The notes below the pieces were generated by a model. It saw only the letters and a list, made by a program, of their open reading frames with translations. It was not told the DNA's origin and did not search any database. This document shows positions 30,118 through 37,628 of a DNA stretch of 48,156 bases, piece after piece (within the stretch, counting starts at the first letter, position 1; each line of letters starts with the position of its first letter). A program made the position numbers and the translations under genes. The stretch is from Aquidulcibacter paucihalophilus (lineage in GTDB: Bacteria > Pseudomonadota > Alphaproteobacteria > Caulobacterales > Aquidulcibacteraceae): contig NZ_NCSQ01000158.1 of the NCBI RefSeq assembly GCF_002105465.1, forward strand, positions 1 to 48,156. Direction: 5' to 3'.

Positions 30118-31590
30118 ATGGATTATTCAACCCCAATCGCAATCATTGGCGCGGGCCTTGGTGGGCTTGCTGCTGCCATTCAGTTGAAACAGGCTGGCTA
30201 CACCAATCTGATCCTGCTTGAGAAAGCCAGCCGCGTTGGGGGCACGTGGGCCCAGAACACGTATCCCGGCTGCTCCTGCGATGTGCCGGTTGCGCTCTAT
30301 CAATTCAGCTTTGCCCCGGCGATCCATTGGACCAACACCTATCCCAGTTCGGCCGAAATCCAGGCCTATTGCGAACAATTGGTCGCGGGGTTCGACTTAG
30401 GGCCTATGCTTTCCCTTAACACTGAAGCCACCTCTGCCGTCTGGGACGAGACCCAGCAGCACTGGACGATCACCACACGAGACGGCCAAATTCACCAGGT
30501 TGGGGCCATCATCTCGGCCTTGGGTCAATTGAACCGCCCCTCAATCCCACCAATTCCGGGGCAAGACGGCTTTGAAGGGGCAAGCATGCATTCGGCAGCT
30601 TGGAACCATGATATTGACCTTGCCGGCAAACGGGTGGGGGTCATTGGCTCTGCGGCGAGCGCGGTACAATTGATTCCGGAAGTCGCAAAGGTTGCACGCT
30701 CTCTGGTGGTGTTTCAACGCTCTGCCAATTACATCGGGCCACGTGGTGACCGCGAAATCCCACCCACTGAAATTGCGCTTCTGCTCAGCAACCCACAAGC
30801 GGCGATGGACCTAGGCGCACGCAATCGCGCCCTTATTTTTGATACCGCCGACACTTACTTTTGGCAGACATTTAGCTGGACCCCAGAAGGCCGCGCTGCC
30901 TATGCCGACATCGCCAAGCGGCATTTGGAAAAGCAGATTGCAGACCCAGGTCTCCGCGCGAAGCTCACACCCAATTACCCCGTTGGCTGCAAGCGCTTTC
31001 TTTTCACCGATACCTTCTACCCCGCCCTCACCCAAAACCATGTGACACTCGAGACCGCCAGAATCGAAGGGTTTGAGGCAACAGGCCTTAGCGTTGAAAC
31101 CGGCACCCATTATGATTTGGACGTGGTGATCTATGCCACCGGATTTGAAACGACGGGCTGGCACTGGAGCTTAGATGTCGTCGGCCAACTAGGGACACGC
31201 CTCGCCGATCACTGGGCAGAAGGGCCTGAGGCCTATTTGGGTATCACCACAGCGGGCTTCCCAAACTTCTTCATGCTCTATGGTCCCCATACCAATCTGG
31301 GCCATAATTCCATCACCTTTATGATTGAGCGGCAGATTGAATATGTGCGGGCAATGCTGGCAGGTCTCGCCGAACAAAAGGCCAAATCTGCGAGCATTAA
31401 GCCTGAGGCTCAGGCACGGTTTATCGCGAAGTTACAAGAAGATTTGGGCCGAACTGTCTGGGCAGATTCCAGCTGCACTTCTTGGTATAAGAATGAAAAA
31501 GGGCAAATTACACAAAATTGGGGCAGTAATTGCACCGCTTATGCCGAGGCCGTGAATACTGTAATTTGGGAAGATTATCAGGTGTGTTGA
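30118..31590 (+). CDS. Flavin-containing monooxygenase (Baeyer-Villiger type)
   Basis: 490 residues. Two Rossmann motifs, FAD (IIGAGLGGLAAAI) and NADPH (VGVIGSAASAVQ), flank a Baeyer-Villiger fingerprint FEGASMHSAAWN, which fits FxGxxxHxxxW but has Asn instead of the usual Pro/Asp in the last position. Further family motifs are GGTWAQNTYPGCSCDVP and YATGFET. It would insert oxygen into ketones or oxidise heteroatoms using NADPH. The start at 30118 has GGGAGCG upstream. Followed by a candidate small RNA and terminator. Confidence 0.88.
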   Translation: MDYSTPIAIIGAGLGGLAAAIQLKQAGYTNLILLEKASRVGGTWAQNTYPGCSCDVPVALYQFSFAPAIHWTNTYPSSAEIQAYCEQLVAGFDLGPMLSLNTEATSAVWDETQQHWTITTRDGQIHQVGAIISALGQLNRPSIPPIPGQDGFEGASMHSAAWNHDIDLAGKRVGVIGSAASAVQLIPEVAKVARSLVVFQRSANYIGPRGDREIPPTEIALLLSNPQAAMDLGARNRALIFDTADTYFWQTFSWTPEGRAAYADIAKRHLEKQIADPGLRAKLTPNYPVGCKRFLFTDTFYPALTQNHVTLETARIEGFEATGLSVETGTHYDLDVVIYATGFETTGWHWSLDVVGQLGTRLADHWAEGPEAYLGITTAGFPNFFMLYGPHTNLGHNSITFMIERQIEYVRAMLAGLAEQKAKSASIKPEAQARFIAKLQEDLGRTVWADSSCTSWYKNEKGQITQNWGSNCTAYAEAVNTVIWEDYQVC

Positions 31591-31646
31591 CCGCACAGTG
31601 GAATTTAGCTGTCCGTCGAATTGCTGCAACAGAGAGTCCAAAGGAC

Positions 31647-31777
31647 TTGACAGAAAGGTGACAGATTGTCACACAAAAGAGGCTTGGACTTCGGTCCGGC
31701 GGCGTTTCGGGGAGGAGACGCCCTTTTGGCTCTCGCGAGAGGGTGGCCGCGCCTAACCATGGCGCGGCCTTTTTTTA
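31647..31777 (+). ncRNA. Candidate small RNA or structured 3' UTR
   Basis: The 344-bp gap between the monooxygenase and rmuC holds four hairpins in a row: GGAC-UUCG-GUCC (31686-31697, a stable UUCG tetraloop), GGCGUUUC/GAGACGCC with a GGGGAG loop (31701-31722), CUCUCGCGAGAG (31730-31741) and an intrinsic terminator GGCCGCGCC/GGCGCGGCC plus seven T (31745-31776). A -35-like TTGACA at 31647 and a palindrome GTGACA-GAT-TGTCAC (31658-31672) lie just upstream, so transcription could start near 31681 and give an RNA of about 97 nt. The -10 is poor. Alternatively this is the 3' end of the monooxygenase mRNA. Confidence 0.5.
31745..31777 (+). terminator. Strong intrinsic terminator
   Basis: Perfect 9-bp G/C-rich stem, 7-nt loop, followed by seven T. 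It ends the candidate small RNA or the monooxygenase transcript. Confidence 0.9.
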
Positions 31778-31933
31778 TCTTCCCACTTGCCAATCTGTTT
31801 CATCAAAAGCTCGACTGCGTCCTGTTTTGACGTAGAACTAGACTAGACTGTCGTGCTGTATGTGAGCCCAGCATCAGCTGTGGCACAAACACGTCAGACT
31901 ATCTCCAGATTGAGTCGCAAGGACATCTAAGCC

Positions 31934-33487
31934 ATGGCCCCCTCCACGAGCCCGGAAACCATTTCGCCCGAATTTTTGAACCTGATGGCCGTCATTGGTC
32001 TGTATGTTTTAATCCTCTTAGTCGCGGTCTATTTTGCTCTAACGCGGTCTAACCGTCCTTTGACCCAATTGGGTCGGCGGATTGAGGACATGAATGTGCG
32101 CTTTGTCGATTATCGGCAGGACCTTCAGACCGGCATCACCTCGGTTCGCGAAGAAGCCCAACGCCAGAACCTGCAAGCGCGCGAAGAAATGGCCAGTCGC
32201 ATGGCCGGAATCGCACAAGACTTGCAGCGCCTGATTGATGTCATGTCGGCTGCCCAGCGCGAGCGGCTCGACGCCTTTGGCGTGAGTTTGGCAGAGTATC
32301 GAGCTGCAACCAGCGAAGATAGTCGGGCCCTTCGCGAGGAGGTCAATAAAGCCATTGCCGTGCTTTCGGCCACATTGGTTGACGGTATGACAGCGCAGGG
32401 CCGCTCTCAAGCAGAGGCGCTCAGCAAAGCGCAAACCCAGATCAAGGAAATGATGGAGGCGAATGATCGCACCGCACTGGCGCTGCGCCAGACCGTCGAA
32501 GGCCGCCTTGATGTCCTGCGGCAGGAAAATGAAGCTAAGCTGGAACAAATGCGCGTGACAGTTGATGAAAAGCTGCAGGGCACCCTAGAGCAACGCTTAG
32601 GGGCCTCCTTCAACCAAGTGAATGAGCAATTAGAGCGCGTATTCAAGTCTGTCGGCGAGATGCAGACTATTGCCACAGGCGTAGGCGACCTCAAACGCGT
32701 CCTAACCAATGTAAAGGCCCGCGGCACGTGGGGTGAAGCTACTTTGGGCATGCTACTCGAACAAGCGATGAGCCAGGAGCAATATGCCCAAAATGTCGAA
32801 GTGAAACCGGGCAGCAATCAACGAGTCGAATTCGCGATCCGTCTGCCCAATGATGGTGATACGCCAGTCTGGCTACCGATTGATGCCAAACTGCCGGTGG
32901 AGGATTATGAACGCCTCATTGATGCGTCTGACCGGGCCGACACGGTGGGAATCGATGCCGCCCAAAAGGGTCTTGAACGCGCCATCAAGATCGCCGCTAA
33001 AGACATATTCGAGAAATATATCGCGCCTCCGAACACAACCGATTTTGCCATCATGTTCTTGCCCACCGAAGGCTTGTTTGCCGAAGTGGTTCGCCGGCCG
33101 GGCCTTGTCGACAGCCTTCAGCGCGACTTTAAAGTCTTGGTTTCTGGCCCCACGACCCTGATGGCGACGCTGACCAGCCTGCGCATGGGCTTCCGGACTT
33201 TGGCGATCCAACAGCGCTCCAGCGAAGTCTGGCAGGTGCTGAGTAAGGTCAAGCAAGAGTTTGAGAAGTTTGGCGGCGTCTTGAAGAAGGTTGAAGACAA
33301 GCTGGATCAAGCCAAGACGGTTGTGCAACAAGCCCGCACCCGCGAGAATGTGTTGGGTCGGCAATTGCGGGCGGTCGAAACCCTGCCGGGTAGCGCGCCC
33401 CTCACCGCGCTGCCCTTTGCTCAATCGCCAGACGTGTTGGCGCAAGATTTGTTGGACGATGTGCTGGAGGAGGGAGACGAGGCTTAA
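31934..33487 (+). CDS. rmuC: DNA recombination protein RmuC
   Basis: 517 residues. One membrane helix near the N-terminus (LMAVIGLYVLILLVAVYFAL, about 17-36), a coiled coil of some 200 residues, then the RmuC nuclease-like core: GDLKRVLTNVKARGTWGEATLGMLLEQ, VEFAIRLPND, PVWLPIDAKLPVEDYERL, and FLPTEGLFAEVVRRPGLVD. RmuC limits rearrangements at inverted repeats, probably as a membrane-tethered nuclease of the PD-(D/E)XK type. AAGGA precedes the ATG. Monocistronic, bounded by terminators on both sides. Confidence 0.95.
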   Translation: MAPSTSPETISPEFLNLMAVIGLYVLILLVAVYFALTRSNRPLTQLGRRIEDMNVRFVDYRQDLQTGITSVREEAQRQNLQAREEMASRMAGIAQDLQRLIDVMSAAQRERLDAFGVSLAEYRAATSEDSRALREEVNKAIAVLSATLVDGMTAQGRSQAEALSKAQTQIKEMMEANDRTALALRQTVEGRLDVLRQENEAKLEQMRVTVDEKLQGTLEQRLGASFNQVNEQLERVFKSVGEMQTIATGVGDLKRVLTNVKARGTWGEATLGMLLEQAMSQEQYAQNVEVKPGSNQRVEFAIRLPNDGDTPVWLPIDAKLPVEDYERLIDASDRADTVGIDAAQKGLERAIKIAAKDIFEKYIAPPNTTDFAIMFLPTEGLFAEVVRRPGLVDSLQRDFKVLVSGPTTLMATLTSLRMGFRTLAIQQRSSEVWQVLSKVKQEFEKFGGVLKKVEDKLDQAKTVVQQARTRENVLGRQLRAVETLPGSAPLTALPFAQSPDVLAQDLLDDVLEEGDEA

Positions 33488-33511
33488 AGCTTTGCTGCTC
33501 TGATCAAACAA

Positions 33512-33548
33512 AAAGCCCGCCGACTGACGTCAGCGGGCTTTCTTTTTT
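33512..33548. terminator. Bidirectional terminator between rmuC and the Bax-inhibitor gene
   Basis: AAAGCCCGC pairs with GCGGGCTTT. On the plus strand CTTTTTT follows; on the minus strand TTTGTTTG follows. It serves both convergent genes. Confidence 0.85.
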
Positions 33549-33564
33549 AGACGGGGCTAGCAGC

Positions 33565-34305
33565 CTATTCGCGGTCGCCCAAGAAGCTGAGCAAGAATTG
33601 GAACAGGTTGATGAAGTTCAGATACAGGCTCAAGGCACCCATGCTGGTGGCAACTGACATCGCCGTGTTGTCGCCCTTCAAGTAATAATACTCGAACTTC
33701 AAGCGCTGGGTATCAAAAGCGATCAGACCTGAGAAGATCAACACGCCCAAGCCAGAGATGACGAACATCAACATCGGGCTTTGCAGGAAGATGTTGACAA
33801 TACCGGCCAAGAGCAAGCCAAACATGCCCATAATCAAGAAGGTACCAAAGCCTGTCAGGTCACGCTTCGTGGTATAACCCCACAACGACAACGCACCGAA
33901 AGCAGATGCCGTAATGAAGAAGGTCGAAGCCAAGGACTGACCTGTGTAGCGCAGCGCCAAGACGCCCAAGCCAGCACCGATCAAGGTCACAATCGTCCAG
34001 TAGTACAGGTTAGCACCGGTCTTGGATGGGTTGCGCATGGCAAACATGCCAAACAGCAACACGCCAAGAGGAGCAAGGCTCAATACCAAGCCTGCGCCCG
34101 TGTAGCCTCCATTGGCGGTAAACAACATATCGCGAACGGGCGGCACGGAAGAGGTGATATAGGCCAAAATGCCCGAGAGCACCAAGCCAAGGCCCATCTT
34201 ATTGTAGACGCCCAACATAAAGCTCCGCAGGCCAGCGTCGACGGACATGTCCATCGTGTTCCCGGCTGGGATCGCTTGAGCTTGAAACCTAATTTGGTCG
34301 TTCAT
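33565..34305 (-). CDS. Bax inhibitor-1/YccA (YbhL-type) membrane protein
   Basis: 246 residues with seven hydrophobic helices. Family features include the N-terminal MSVDAGLRSFMLGVYNKMGLGLVLSGI, the central GTFLIMGMFGLLLAGIVNIF, and the signature GLIAFDTQRLKFEYY near the C-terminus carrying the conserved Asp pair region. These are proton-sensitive calcium-leak-type channels of the inner membrane. AAGGAACG precedes the ATG. The upstream region contains a hairpin that may be the alphaproteobacterial ybhL leader. Confidence 0.93.
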   Translation of the reverse strand: MNDQIRFQAQAIPAGNTMDMSVDAGLRSFMLGVYNKMGLGLVLSGILAYITSSVPPVRDMLFTANGGYTGAGLVLSLAPLGVLLFGMFAMRNPSKTGANLYYWTIVTLIGAGLGVLALRYTGQSLASTFFITASAFGALSLWGYTTKRDLTGFGTFLIMGMFGLLLAGIVNIFLQSPMLMFVISGLGVLIFSGLIAFDTQRLKFEYYYLKGDNTAMSVATSMGALSLYLNFINLFQFLLSFLGDRE

Positions 34306-34312
34306 TTTCGTT

Positions 34313-34348
34313 CCTTTTCAACATGCAAGCAGACTTCTGCCACATTGC
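34313..34348 (-). promoter_or_regulatory. Candidate ybhL-type leader hairpin
   Basis: On the minus strand GCAA-UGUG-GCAGA-AG-UCUGC-UUGC folds into a hairpin with a one-sided UGUG bulge (34325-34348), ending 7 nt before the AAGGA ribosome-binding site. Rfam describes a ybhL leader before Bax-inhibitor genes of alphaproteobacteria; the gene context fits, but I could not compare with the model. Confidence 0.5.
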
Positions 34349-34536
34349 TTAGCCCTAATATCATGCCGCGAAGCATTGGACGCAAGACAACTTTACTACA
34401 CGATTTTGTGTGCGAGGTCGTAATGGATCGATTTAGCCATCTGATCGATTTGCCTAGCAGCCACTTTCGCCGCCGACTTTGACCTATGTTAGCGGTCCAT
34501 ATGGTGAGGGAAATCGCCCTATGCTAGGAGAAGCCT

Positions 34537-35178
34537 ATGCTTCAATTACATACGTTTTCCCACTCCTCTGCTTCCTACCGCGTTCGCATAGCATTGGCCC
34601 TCAAAGGGGTGACCAGTGACAGCCACTTTGTCTCGCTGATTGCCAATGACCATTTGTCTGATCCCTATCGCACTCTCAACCCCGAGGGCCGGGTGCCAGC
34701 AATCGTCACCGAGAATGGGGTCCTGACCCAATCCTTTGCGATCATGGACTGGTTGGAAGACACCATCCCAGAACCGAGCCTGTATCCAAGCGACATTTGG
34801 CAGCGGGCCTTATGCCGTGCTTTTGCCCATGCCATTGCGAGCGATATCTTCCCGGTGCAAAATCTGGGTGTGCGGCGCAAGCTGGCTGCCGACTTTGGCG
34901 CCGATGAAGCACGGACAACGCAATGGTGTGCGGAATGGATCGCCAAGGGCTTTGCCGCATTGGAGATGGAGACGGCCAAGCGCTTTTGGTCACCAGAACA
35001 GGGCTATTTGTTTGGGCCTTTACCAACTTTGGCGGATATCTGTTTAGTTCCACAAATGAATAATGCCCGCCGCTATGGGGTGGACTTGACCCCCTTCCCG
35101 CTCTTGGTTGCCGCCGATGCAAAAGCGCGCGCGCATCCGGCCTTCATTACAACCGCGCCAGAGACGCAGGCAGGCTGA
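34537..35178 (+). CDS. maiA: Maleylacetoacetate isomerase (zeta-class GST)
   Basis: 213 residues. The zeta-class N-terminus HTFSHSSASYRVRIALALKG carries the SSxSxRVRIAL glutathione-activating loop, with Ala in place of the usual Cys. It continues with LNPEGRVPAIV and LTQSFAIMDWLE. The C-domain has the helical stretch RAFAHAIASDIFPVQNLGVRRKL and the N-cap motif LADICLVPQMNNARR. It isomerises maleylacetoacetate to fumarylacetoacetate with glutathione, the step before the FAH hydrolase. It lies 1.3 kb upstream of hppD, separated by the empty region 35179-36014. GGAGAAG precedes the ATG. Confidence 0.9.
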   Translation: MLQLHTFSHSSASYRVRIALALKGVTSDSHFVSLIANDHLSDPYRTLNPEGRVPAIVTENGVLTQSFAIMDWLEDTIPEPSLYPSDIWQRALCRAFAHAIASDIFPVQNLGVRRKLAADFGADEARTTQWCAEWIAKGFAALEMETAKRFWSPEQGYLFGPLPTLADICLVPQMNNARRYGVDLTPFPLLVAADAKARAHPAFITTAPETQAG

Positions 35179-36014
35179 TTTTTTGTCGCTTAGATGCACA
35201 GTCTGTCTGAGAGTTACCCGTGGAATACGACCACAAGCTAACCACCCTTTCGCAAAAGGCCCTCGCGAACAGCTTTGAGGTTCTCAGGTGGAGTCCCGCC
35301 GAATGTGGGCGAGTATAGAGCTCGATTCGACCGGGTAGGAGGCAGTGTTTGTGGCGCTCTACCTGCCAACCATAAGCCCTTTTTCAGTGGTCTAGAGTTT
35401 CGCTTTGCGCACACTTGGGTCATTTTTATCCGTGTTGACCGTCGAATTGATTGTTCTGTGTAACTCCGATTAGTGGGCGGAAAGAACAAGCGGCCTAGCC
35501 GTGATTTATCCATTTTTGGATGTCGCCCGCTGGTTGCTTTTTGCCTAGCGAAACGGCTGAGGCAAGGGACGCACGAAACAGAGCGGTGAGCACGGCCAAA
35601 ATCGCCGTTCTCTCAGCAGTATGTGCGCGCATCGCCAAAGCCTTTGTTGAGCCTAAACACGCTGCAGGAGCGGTAAGTGAGGTCAGCGATCCACCAGCCT
35701 TTAGAGCTTTGGAGCATGCTATGCTCTGCAAGATCGCGCTCAAGATCGCCAAAGGCGGCCCAGCGGTCGAGTGCAGTCCCTATGGGCCCCGCCAAGGCTC
35801 TAAAACTGGTTTGAGCAAGCACTTGCAAAATACCGCAAGAATCGCGCCCATGTGCAAACTACAGTTCCGTTTTCATAGCTTCTCTCCAAGGGGCAGAATC
35901 TCGTATCCTACAAGCCAAAGAAGCCCTAGAAGCTTTGACCAAGATCGGCGAAGCAGAACCCAGGCAACTGGCGTTTGATCTCGTCTTCACCAAGCAGAGA
36001 CCCACACCGAGATC
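35179..36014. other. 836-bp region without a convincing gene
   Basis: Several short open frames cross each other on both strands (for example 35238-35513 minus, 35495-35752 minus, 35520-35978 plus), none with a ribosome-binding site or recognisable motif. One stretch looks like the 3' end of a lost gene: from 35815 a frame without start codon reads IASLQGAESRILQAKEALEA and on to a TGA (36016-36018) that overlaps the ATG of the marR gene as in a coupled operon. The region may be a decayed gene upstream of marR. Confidence 0.45.
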
Positions 36015-36458
36015 ATGAAACCACTCAATCTTGAAACCTATCTGCCCTATCGGTTGAGCGTGGCCTCCAACAAGGTCAGCGCCCTGATTGCCAAGGCCTA
36101 TGAGGCACGATTTGGGTTGACCATCCCACAATGGCGCTTGTTGGCGATCCTCGCAGAAGGCGTGCCGCTGTCGCAGCAAAATCTCGTCACCCGCACCGCC
36201 ATGGACAAAGTCACCGTCAGCCGAGCAGCACAAGCCCTGATCAGCCGTGGCCTCGTACAATCCAAGCCGAGCGAAAGAGACCGTCGCGCTGTTGAGTTGA
36301 GCCTCACGGCAGCAGGCGTCTCCATCGTCCAAGAGGTCGCCCCCGTTGCGCTCGCTTTTGAGAAGTCTCTGATTGAGGCCATTGGCAGCCAAGCCGCTGA
36401 ACGCTTGGAAGCCATGCTTCGCAAGTTGGAAGACCAGGCCGAAAAATTGGCAAAATAG
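36015..36458 (+). CDS. MarR family regulator of the hppD cluster
   Basis: 147 residues with a MarR winged helix: YLPYRLSVASNKVSALIAKAYEARFGLTIPQWRLLAIL, recognition region LVTRTAMDKVTVSRAAQALISRGLV, wing KPSERDRRAVELSLTAAG. Placement directly upstream of hppD, with an operator-like sequence inside the hppD promoter, makes it the likely regulator of tyrosine/homogentisate catabolism, comparable in role to HpaR/HmgR-type regulators; which ligand it binds is not visible. The 70-bp gap to hppD holds a full promoter. Confidence 0.88.
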   Translation: MKPLNLETYLPYRLSVASNKVSALIAKAYEARFGLTIPQWRLLAILAEGVPLSQQNLVTRTAMDKVTVSRAAQALISRGLVQSKPSERDRRAVELSLTAAGVSIVQEVAPVALAFEKSLIEAIGSQAAERLEAMLRKLEDQAEKLAK

Positions 36459-36459
36459 A

Positions 36460-36510
36460 TGTTGCCCCATCTTGGCAATTAGTAACAAATGAAACTATAA
36501 TGGGGCAACA
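36460..36510 (+). promoter_or_regulatory. hppD promoter framed by an 11-bp inverted repeat
   Basis: TTGGCA (36472-36477), 18-bp spacer, consensus TATAAT (36496-36501). The spacer holds TAGTAAC-AAAT-GAAACTA, a partial dyad typical in size for MarR boxes. Perfect 11-bp arms TGTTGCCCCAT (36460-36470) and ATGGGGCAACA (36500-36510) flank the whole promoter, the second covering the predicted transcription start. Confidence 0.75.
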
Positions 36511-36527
36511 GATGGTGGGAGCCCCCG

Positions 36528-37604
36528 ATGACGGACTTGTTTGAAAACCCCCTTGGCACTGATGGCTTTGAGTTTGTTGAATTCACAAGCCCAGACCCCG
36601 ACGCTTTGGCGACCTATTTCCGCCAATTGGGCTTTACCGCGTTTTCCAAGCATCGCTCGAAGAATGTGATCCGTTTTAAACAGGGCGACATCAACTTCAT
36701 TCTCAACATGGAGCCTGTGGGTCAAGCAGCTGAGTTCCGCCGGCAGCGCGGGTCATCGGCCAATGCCATGGCATTTCGGGTCAAGGATGCCGCCCATGCC
36801 TTCCGGGAGGCGATCGCGCGCGGGGCCGAAGCCGTCGATAGCCCCATCGGGCCGATGGAACTGGATATTCCTGCGATTAAGGGCATTGGTGGAGCCTTTA
36901 TCTATCTGGTTGATCGCTATGGTGCGCAAAGCATTTATGATGTCGACTTTAAGCCCATCCCCGGCGCCGCGGAAGAAGAAGCCATCAATTCAACAGGCCT
37001 GACCTATCTCGACCACCTAACCCATAATGTGTTCCGCGGAAAAATGGACGTATGGGCAGACTATTATGAGCGCATCTTCAACTTCCGCGAGATCCGCTAT
37101 TTCGACATTGAAGGTAAAGTATCCGGCTTATTCTCCAAAGCCATGACCAGCCCCTGTGGCAAAATCCGTATCCCCTTGAACGAGAGCAAGGGCGAAGAAG
37201 GCAAGACCGACCAAATCGAAGAATTCCTACAGCGCTATAAGGGCGAAGGCATTCAACATATCGCGATGGGTTCCTCCGACCTATTGACCACAGTCGACCA
37301 GCTCCGCGCCCGCGGTGTCGAACTGCAGGACACGATCGATACCTATTTTGACTTGATCGACACCCGCCTGCCCGGTCACGGCCATGATGTGGAGGCCCTG
37401 CGCCAACGTAAAATCTTGATTGATGGCGCGCCTAGCGAAGGCCAAGGCCTGTTGTTGCAAATCTTTGGCAAGGATGCCGTTGGCCCTATCTTTTTCGAGT
37501 TTATCCAGCGAAAAGGAAACGAGGGCTTTGGTGAAGGCAATTTCAAAGCCTTGTTTGAAAGCATCGAATTGGACCAAATTCGACGCGGGGTTTTGCAAGG
37601 CTGA
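36528..37604 (+). CDS. hppD: 4-hydroxyphenylpyruvate dioxygenase
   Basis: 358 residues, two vicinal-oxygen-chelate domains. Iron ligands are His in YLDHLTHNV, His in GIQHIAMGSSD and Glu in PIFFEFIQRKG; the last is followed by the typical GFGEGNFKALFESIE C-terminal gate helix. It turns 4-hydroxyphenylpyruvate into homogentisate using Fe(II) and O2. GGGAG precedes the ATG. It heads an apparent operon of four genes (peptidase, VOC, FAH), with gaps of 15-50 bp. The following ring-cleavage gene hmgA is absent from the window. Confidence 0.96.
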   Translation: MTDLFENPLGTDGFEFVEFTSPDPDALATYFRQLGFTAFSKHRSKNVIRFKQGDINFILNMEPVGQAAEFRRQRGSSANAMAFRVKDAAHAFREAIARGAEAVDSPIGPMELDIPAIKGIGGAFIYLVDRYGAQSIYDVDFKPIPGAAEEEAINSTGLTYLDHLTHNVFRGKMDVWADYYERIFNFREIRYFDIEGKVSGLFSKAMTSPCGKIRIPLNESKGEEGKTDQIEEFLQRYKGEGIQHIAMGSSDLLTTVDQLRARGVELQDTIDTYFDLIDTRLPGHGHDVEALRQRKILIDGAPSEGQGLLLQIFGKDAVGPIFFEFIQRKGNEGFGEGNFKALFESIELDQIRRGVLQG

Positions 37605-37628
37605 GGCCAAAATTGGGAGCGGTTTAGG

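Noticed and set aside
35320..35345. Sequence resembling a tRNA T-arm (GTCGAATCGAG on the minus strand).
   Set aside because: No cloverleaf, anticodon arm or acceptor stem can be built around it.
35238..35513. 91-residue open frame on the minus strand.
   Set aside because: No ribosome-binding site, low-complexity composition rich in Arg/Pro, no recognisable motif.
35520..35978. 152-residue open frame on the plus strand.
   Set aside because: Crossed by other open frames, no ribosome-binding site, tail unlike a folded protein.
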